Source: Trileptium ribeirensis (lineage: Eukaryota; Nematoda; Enoplea; Enoplida; Thoracostomopsidae). From it: a stretch of 64,000 nucleotides of DNA. Position 1 is the first letter of the stretch; the number at the start of each line of letters is the position of its first letter. The stretch is taken from the NCBI GenBank assembly GCA_030248225.1, contig JASANE010026657.1, positions 62,001 to 126,000 on the forward strand, given 5' to 3'. This document shows positions 57,921 through 64,000 of the stretch, one piece after another. The notes below the pieces were generated by a model, which worked only from the letters and a program-made list of their open reading frames with translations, was not told where the DNA came from and ran no database searches. Position numbers and translations under genes: made by a program.

Positions 57921-59051
57921 CAGGGGATAACCGGGACCGAAATTTACCGGAACCGTCCATTTAAACCGGAACCTGGTCTTCGAAATTTATATATAGTAAA
58001 ACAGATGATGGAAGAAATGAAGGTATAGTGGATTTAAAATGCATTAAAAATAACTTTTACATTAAACTTATTGTATTTTGATGGTATTATTGCCTTTCGG
58101 AAACTTTAAAGAGGTTGAGGAAGCTAATAATGTTTATTTAGCGATCAAATATGTCGGTTTTTAGACATTCAGAGCAAAAAATGTTTTCCACTATACACCT
58201 TTGCGTAGACTGCGTCAAATCAAATGTGCTTACAAAGCTTGGATCGTACAATACACACTTTCGCTCTGTCTCCAGTCGCCTCCCTTTACTACACATGCGT
58301 TTGTTGCATGTTCTGTAGGAAACTTAAAATTATTGGTTTATATGATTCTAAGAGAAAATAATAGATAGAAGGTAATTTTCTAATCAGTGGTCAGAGACAC
58401 TGTTTAGTCTAGCGTTGGACAGAGAGTGCCCGTCAGTTAGATCATAATGATGATAACTTTCTAATCACAATGCTATAAATGAGACACACTGTGATGCTGC
58501 TCGCACAGTTTTAATAAATACAGTTCATTGCCAAGAAAGCAGTTTCTAGCTGCGTTGCAGATAACGTTAGTTTACTTCAATTTAGACTGATTTACCAAGT
58601 TTACAAGCGCACTGGCGGGTGCTTGACGCAATTTATGTTAGCCAAGCATACCCTAACTACTTCTGCGTAAGCCATACACTGTTACCGAGTTGGACCGGTT
58701 TAATTCAAACGTATCCCACAGACTTCTGCGTGTGTAAAATAGCTGCTACAAGCATCGACCTGGCTTTGATTTAACAAACTCCTGCAGGTTATTATGAAAA
58801 ATTCCTGCTCAAATTATGTGCCCTACTTACGTTTCACACGGCAAATTGGTTTCTTAATCTTTTCTTTTGCATGGTTGTATAGGAGCTTGATCATTGTATA
58901 ATTTATTACATATGTTTGGATTACAGGATGAAGCAAAAACCATGGAAAATTTTTTAAACCGGAATTCCGGTTCCGTTATGATTTTTGCCCTTTGCCGGAA
59001 CCGCAACCGGAACACGATTTTTGCCGGAACCGGAATTCCGGTTACTCACTG
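57921..59051. mobile_element. 1131-bp hAT-type element with perfect 8-bp duplication
   Basis: The left end is 'caggggataaccgggacc' and the reverse-complemented right end is 'cagtgagtaaccggaattcc'. Both terminal zones carry repeated 'ccggaacc' and 'ggttccgg' words. Flanks are the perfect direct repeat 'ctttctag' (57913-57920 and 59052-59059). There is no transposase frame. The insertion point lies within a member of the 200/405-bp repeat family. Confidence 0.85.
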
Positions 59052-59219
59052 CTTTCTAGTGACTTTCTGTAGTTTTAGGGTCCAGAAAATTGTCTGTCTT
59101 CAGTTTTTGTTATGTATTGCTTTCAAGGCATTTAGATCGGATTGATAGATTTTTCTGCATGTTGAATACCATTTTATTGTTACCTGGAACAGATCAGTTG
59201 TATATTTGAAAGAGAGCTA

Positions 59220-59960
59220 ACAGAGTTTTCACCAATAAGTTTACTAGCGGCAAAAATCGTCAAAATTAATTTTTTTATCCGTCTGCGGATATCATAACTC
59301 TCTACCTGATGAGTGGATCTTCACAAATTTTTTATTTGATCACATTCATTGTGATTGTGCCTTTCCATTACACGCTAAACCGTCGACCACGTCTTTCGAG
59401 TCAAAATGGGCCCTAAAGGGTCAAGGATTATATTTTTTGAAATTTGGCTTCATGGTATTTTTCGCCACCTATACCTCGAGATAGAGGTTTCGCAGCGAAA
59501 AAAAAACAGAGACAGAATTCTCTTATCGAGATCTACAACTTTGCAGCTATGCATTTTTGTTAGAGCTGCCGTTTTGAAGCTGTAAACCAAGGTTTAGAAA
59601 ATATCAAAAAATGAAAATTTCAACAATTTTGCAAAGCAAGTTTTTTGCTTGCTGGGGTGAAATATGGGATTATATTGTTACTTTCATTTTAAGAGAGTTG
59701 GTTTCATTGCTTTGACATCATATTAGTGGTGTTGTCAATTCTACCGGACGGTGCCAGAGCTCAATTTGGTAAATTGTGGCACCACAAACTGCCAAATTTC
59801 GCCACTTTTTTAATATAGATGTATGTAGGTCAATTGAACGTGTCTATAGTTTTTTGGGTTCGCTAAATGCGACTAAAATGTCATTGAAGTATTGCAGGTG
59901 CATAATCGCGGACTTAATGACTTGAATTTGTAACCTCAAAATGGTCAATAGGGGCAAAAT
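59220..59960. repeat. Dispersed repeat C, split copy in intron 2
   Basis: The left half (59252-59290, 'gcggcaaaaatcgtcaaaa', 'ttatccgtctgcgga') and the right half (59792-59835, 'ccaaatttcgccactttttt', 'gtatgtaggtcaattgaac') are contiguous in the copy at 52995-53110. Here about 500 bp lies between them, either an insertion here or a deletion there. Confidence 0.6.
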
Positions 59961-61153
59961 AGTCACACAACGTTTCGTTTTCCCTCGCTCTGTGAGTTAC
60001 TAGTTTTCAGGGAGGTTCAAGGTGTGACCGTCAGTGACCGCAATCTACCGAGAGAAATTCATCTATCTTCACTTATTTATATATATATATTTCGACAAGC
60101 ATGATGATACGTACGGATCATGTCGCCAAGTGTAACCAGTAATTTTTTATCCTAGATTGCTAGCGGTTATTCATACTGTAAGTATGTTACATTAAGTATT
60201 TGCTTTTCCTGCAAGGTTTTCTTGGTCCATATCACTTCGCAGGATCCTGGTGAATATGAGGAATCTTAGCAACCCGAGTAAAGCATATATTTGCAAAAAC
60301 AAATTTCCCAATGTAGGGGTTCCCCTTACAAAAACCGGGAATAAATGTTTTTCAATATGTCAGTATAAGTGTCCCCCTTATCAAAAGCCGGGAATTTGAT
60401 CTTAAAAACCGGGAAGACTTTTCAAAAATGTTTGTGGACCCTTACACAAAAATGTTGTCGAATTATATTTTTATGGCACGTGTCAAGAATAATAAATGCA
60501 TCATATTCATAGCTTATTGAGTTTATTCTGAAAAATGCCCTGTTACATATTGTATTTAGCTTAGTGGTATACAAAGCGGTGCACCCTTCATGGTTGGCTA
60601 TTTTTCATGTTTTCGAGCCATGCTATAATTTTGGGTTCAAAAATCTCGATTGTGAATTGTGAAAATATGTTACATGCTTCAAATTTCAGTGACTGGTCAA
60701 AATACGATTTTCTGAGTTGTTTGGAGCGTTTCGATTAACTTTGACCGGGAAAATGGTGTTTTGTTACCATGTACTAAGTGGAGGCAGCATGGATATGATT
60801 TTTCGATGGTCTAACTATTATTTTGGTTTTCCCAACCTCTAGAAGGTTCAATTTTAGTTTTAATACTGTCAAATTTTTGGAGCTATTAAACTAATTTTGG
60901 TCTTTAAATTGATATCTTAGTAATACAATATAATAATGCCCTGGCAAGTCAAGTAATATTTTTCGTCTAGCTTTCTATTTTAACCATCAAATAGACAAAA
61001 TTTGATGTCAGCTGTGAAGACTTTTGACTCTGAACAGTGCCAATTTACAGTAAAACAATTTTGCAGGGATTTGAGTTTTTGTTCAATATCTGAAGGATAA
61101 TATTTGATCGGAGTTGCTTATTGGGACTTGCAAAGCTTTAGAACGTATCAAAA

Positions 61154-61255
61154 ATGCAGGCAGTAACCGGAATTCCAGTTCCGTTTCCAGCGAGAACCTT
61201 GTTCCGGTTGCGGTTCCGGTAAAAGCAGAAACTATACCGGAACCGCAATTTCAGT
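61154..61255. mobile_element. Lone hAT-like end related to 57921-59051
   Basis: Starts 'caggcagtaaccggaattcc' and continues with ccggttgcggttccgg and ccggaaccgc words, in inverted orientation to 58955-59051. No partner end or target duplication was found, so this is a truncated relic. Confidence 0.55.
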
Positions 61256-61429
61256 TTGAAACTGATGTCAGAACGTAGTGAAACGTAGTGGAGATTGTGT
61301 GTTGCAGGGGTGAAATCTTTTAAGTTCCGTCTGTGTGTGTGTGATCTGCCATAATTCGAGAACGCCTTAACCGATTTTCACGATCTTGAGCTCATTCGAA
61401 CCGGCATAGTCGATTTACTGTGTACATGC

Positions 61430-62900
61430 CCGAGCGTTTTTTGATTTGGGGTTTGGTTCCGGGGTCAGGGGTCAAAATGTAGGTTCCCATTTTACCCCAT
61501 TTTAGTACCCTTCACGGAAGCAAGGTTATTTTCATCTTAACTTTCGAATTTTTTTCTTTGGATGGTTTTATTTCATAGTAGAATGACAAATGACGATGCC
61601 TCTTTTGTTTTTCGATTAAGGCTCCGGTTCTAGATATATGGTGTTTGAGGTACGGGGTCATGGCGCCCCAATGGTTCCTCGCCCCAAAATTTGAAAATTT
61701 GTTCTGACGTCTTGGGCGGCTGATAAGTTGTACCTGGGGGTTTTCGACCATAGGAAACTCACTGCCGGTACTGCTTTTGCTCTATGACCCATGGGCACGG
61801 GGGTTTGACGTCCCATAGTTCGGGTCAGAGGTCAACATGAGGGTTTTAAACCTATTTTAGTAACCTTCACGGAAGCAAGCTTATTTTTTTAACTTTCGAA
61901 TTTTTATCGTTGATTGGTTTTATTTCATAGTAAAATGACAAATGCCGATGCCTCGTTTTTTGCGTTTCGATTAAGGGTCTGGTTCTAGAGTTATGGAGTT
62001 TGGGGTACGGTGCCCCAATGGTTCCTCGACCCAAAATTCGAAAATTTGTTCTGACATCCTGGGCGGTTGCATTTTCGGGCATGGCATAGTTTTGCTCTGT
62101 GACCCATGTGTACGGGGGTAATGCGCTCCTAAGGTTCGGGGTCAGCGTCAAAATGAAGGTTTTTCACCAAATTTAGTATCATTCACGGAAGCAAGCTTAT
62201 TTTTTTATGTTAACTTTCGAATTTTTTTCTGGTTGATTTTATTTCATAGCAAAATGATAAATGCCGATGCCTCTTTTTTGTTTTTCGATTAAGGCTCCGG
62301 TTATAGAGGTATGGTGCCCCAATGTTTCCTCGACCCAAAATTCGAAAATTTGTTCGGACGTCCTGGGCGGCTTAAAAGTTTCACTTGGGGGCTTTTGGGC
62401 ATGGGAAACTCATTGCCGGTGTTGGTTTTGCTCTGTGATTTATGGGTACGGGGTATGGCGCCCTCAAGGTTCGGGTCAAGGAGCAAAATAAAGGTTTTTT
62501 TTACCGCAGTTTAGTACCCTTCCTGGAGCAAGGTTATTTTTCCATGAACTTTCGAATTTCTTCCCGTGCTTGGTTGTATGTCATAGTTGAATGATAACCG
62601 CCGATGCCTCTTCTTTGTTTTTCGCTTAAGGCTCCGGTTCATAGAGTTTTAAGTATAGCAACCTGTGGTTTCTCGACCTAAAATTCGAAATCTGTTTTGA
62701 AGTCCTGGGCGGCCGAAAAGTTTTAATTAAGGGGTCTAGGGCATGGCAAACTCATTGCTGGTTTTGATTTTTCTCTGAGATTTATGGCTCTATGGGTACG
62801 GGGGTATGGCGCCGCCATGGTTCATTGATCCAAAATTCCTAATGTTACTGTTACGTCCTGGTAGGCTGATAGCTTGCACTTGGGGGTTTGGGGGCATGGG
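61430..62900. repeat. Tandem repeat, about 4 copies of 316-355 bp
   Basis: Marker 'cacggaagcaagsttattt' recurs near 61513, 61869 and 62184, with a diverged form near 62524. Each unit also has 'taactttcgaattttt', 'atgccgatgcctc', 'cgattaaggctccggtt', 'ttcctcgacccaaaattcg' and 'tcctgggcgg'. A minus-strand frame with the peptide 'HRHLSFYYEIKP' reappears in two units, a consequence of the repeat. Confidence 0.9.
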
Positions 62901-63579
62901 AAACACAATGATCAAGTTTCAATGCAACCAAACAAAAGAAAGGATCTCAGCAATTGTCGTGTGAAAGGTAGGTAGGACACATAATTTCAGTATGAATTAT
63001 TCATATTAACCCTGCAGGAGTTTGTTAACAAACCAAAAGCCAGGTCGATGCTTTTAGCAGCTATTTTACACATTCAGAAGTTCGCGGGGTATGTTAGAAT
63101 TACACCCGTCCAACTCTTTAGCAGAGTATAATTATTTAGAAGTAATTACTATAATGTTGGCTAACACAAATGCGTCATGACTGGACTCAAGCCAAATAAT
63201 CTCAACGATATTAATTGGTGCACTAACCTCGTATTACGTTATTTACCAGAATTGAGTAAACGAACGAACAAACATCTAGCAGAGATCGAAAAATGTATTC
63301 TCGAACAGCTATTCAAGAAATTTAAAAAAGTTCTTCAAATTTTCTAACGCTTGTCGAACAAAATTTCGAATTTATCGGACGAACAGCACTCCTTTTTGGC
63401 GAGTACTGTAGGTTTATGTATTGTTACACTAAACTTTGTAAATATAAGACATGTGTATTGTCGTGCTTGGACCATAGTGTAAAACATGTTCATTCTCGAA
63501 AATATGCCAATAGAGATGTAAAACTTAACTAAAAGTTATATTGAAAAACTTTATAATATTTTTTTGTAATAAATTTTAG

Positions 63580-64000
63580 GAGTTCAAGATTTTCCGCCAG
63601 GAAAATGTACACCACTAGAATCGAACGGCGACTACCTCAATGGTATTAGTTTTCACAAAGGCTGCTATGTGGGACAAGAGCTTACTGCACGAACACATCA
63701 TGCCGGAGTTGTGCGGAAACGTCTAATGCCTATTGTTGTTACTTCTCCCGTATCTGCTAGCCTGAAGGAAATACTACCTGACTCAGCAGTATATTTGGAA
63801 AATGACAAACCGGACGAACAGCATCGTGCCAGTATTTCACCGTCAGGCAAGAAAATTGGAAAATTTAGAAGTGGCTGTGGTCCTTATGGATTAGCTTTAC
63901 TTCGATTCGAAAATACAATATCAGCTGATGGATCCGCTAGTTCGCTCTATGTTATTTCGCCAAACGGTGTTAAAATTTCTTTAGCTGCATCCAAGCCATG
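63580..64000 (+). CDS. IBA57: IBA57, exon 3 (runs off the window)
   Basis: The acceptor 'ataaattttag' precedes this exon, which completes a Gly codon with exon 2. It encodes 'GVQDFPPGKCTPLESNGDYL', then 'GISFHKGCYVGQELTARTHH', the signature K-G-C-Y-x-G-Q-E of the IBA57/YgfZ family (63657-63680), followed by 'VRKRLMPIVV'. The C-terminal beta domain continues to 'ISPNGVKISLAASKP', and the next codon begins TG. Animal family members end shortly after an 'A-S-x-P-x-W-W' element, so only a few codons should be missing. No defect is visible. Confidence 0.95.

Larger units (their letters stand above)
56671..63579 (+). other. IBA57 intron 2 (6.9 kb), repeat-rich
   Basis: GT at 56671 and AG at 63578-63579. 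It hosts an 1131-bp hAT-type element (57921-59051), repeat C halves, relatives of the 405-bp repeat, a lone hAT-like end near 61154, and a four-copy tandem repeat (61430-62900). No nested gene was seen. Small ORFs follow the repeats. Confidence 0.85.

Noticed and set aside
59305..59330. Another ctgatgag in intron 2 as a hammerhead
   Set aside because: No GAAA at the right distance and no stem II.
61512..62486. Minus-strand ORFs sharing HRHLSFYYEIKP
   Set aside because: They are frames of a tandem repeat whose unit length varies between copies, breaking any common frame.
1..64000. CRISPR array or bacterial operon
   Set aside because: The spliced IBA57 gene, SINE, LINE and hAT-type elements show animal nuclear DNA. 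The tandem arrays have no unique spacers between repeats.

Overview
The window looks like invertebrate animal nuclear DNA. It is AT-rich and mostly non-coding, it is crowded with satellites and small transposons, and it holds one intron-bearing host gene. I cannot name the phylum from the sequence alone. The only ordinary host gene I can support is IBA57, the mitochondrial Fe-S cluster assembly factor. It lies on the + strand in three exons from about 54.4 kb to the window end, and its last few codons run off the edge.

The most striking part is 30.16-33.82 kb, a compact all-plus-strand block of seven overlapping or nearly abutting ORFs. In order they are: a small ORF truncated at its 5' end, a 135-aa ORF, a NADAR-domain protein, a two-repeat TATA-binding protein (TBP), a 111-aa protein, a very basic 50-aa protein, and a 435-aa double-jelly-roll major capsid protein of the Polinton/adintovirus type. 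None is interrupted internally. About 120 nt after the capsid stop sits a sequence that folds as a full hammerhead ribozyme, with an 8-bp stem III and an intact catalytic core. No polymerase, integrase, ATPase or protease is visible. The block is flanked by unusually GC-rich DNA (25.3-30.16 kb and 34.1-35.0 kb) in which I recognise no gene. A TBP, a NADAR enzyme and a hammerhead ribozyme in one Polinton-like capsid cassette is the best candidate here for an undescribed system.

Left part (0-25.3 kb): a 150-bp repeat array, a 3.2-kb array of a 132/133-bp satellite with a 13-monomer duplication, a 250-bp triplication, a 1.84-kb foldback-like element with palindrome-rich ends, a decayed minus-strand transposon-derived coding fragment, two hAT-type MITEs with 8-bp target duplications, and a 38-bp minisatellite.

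Right part (35-64 kb): a dimeric 405-bp tandem repeat whose relatives recur in the IBA57 introns, another small hAT-type MITE, A-rich decayed gag-like ORFs, a 757-bp hAT-type element inserted in a tRNA-derived SINE (a second SINE copy shows the empty site), a 5'-truncated non-LTR retrotransposon with a 13-bp target duplication, and AT-rich tandem repeats. IBA57 intron 2 (6.9 kb) contains an 1131-bp hAT-type element with a perfect 8-bp duplication and a 4-copy 316-355-bp tandem repeat.
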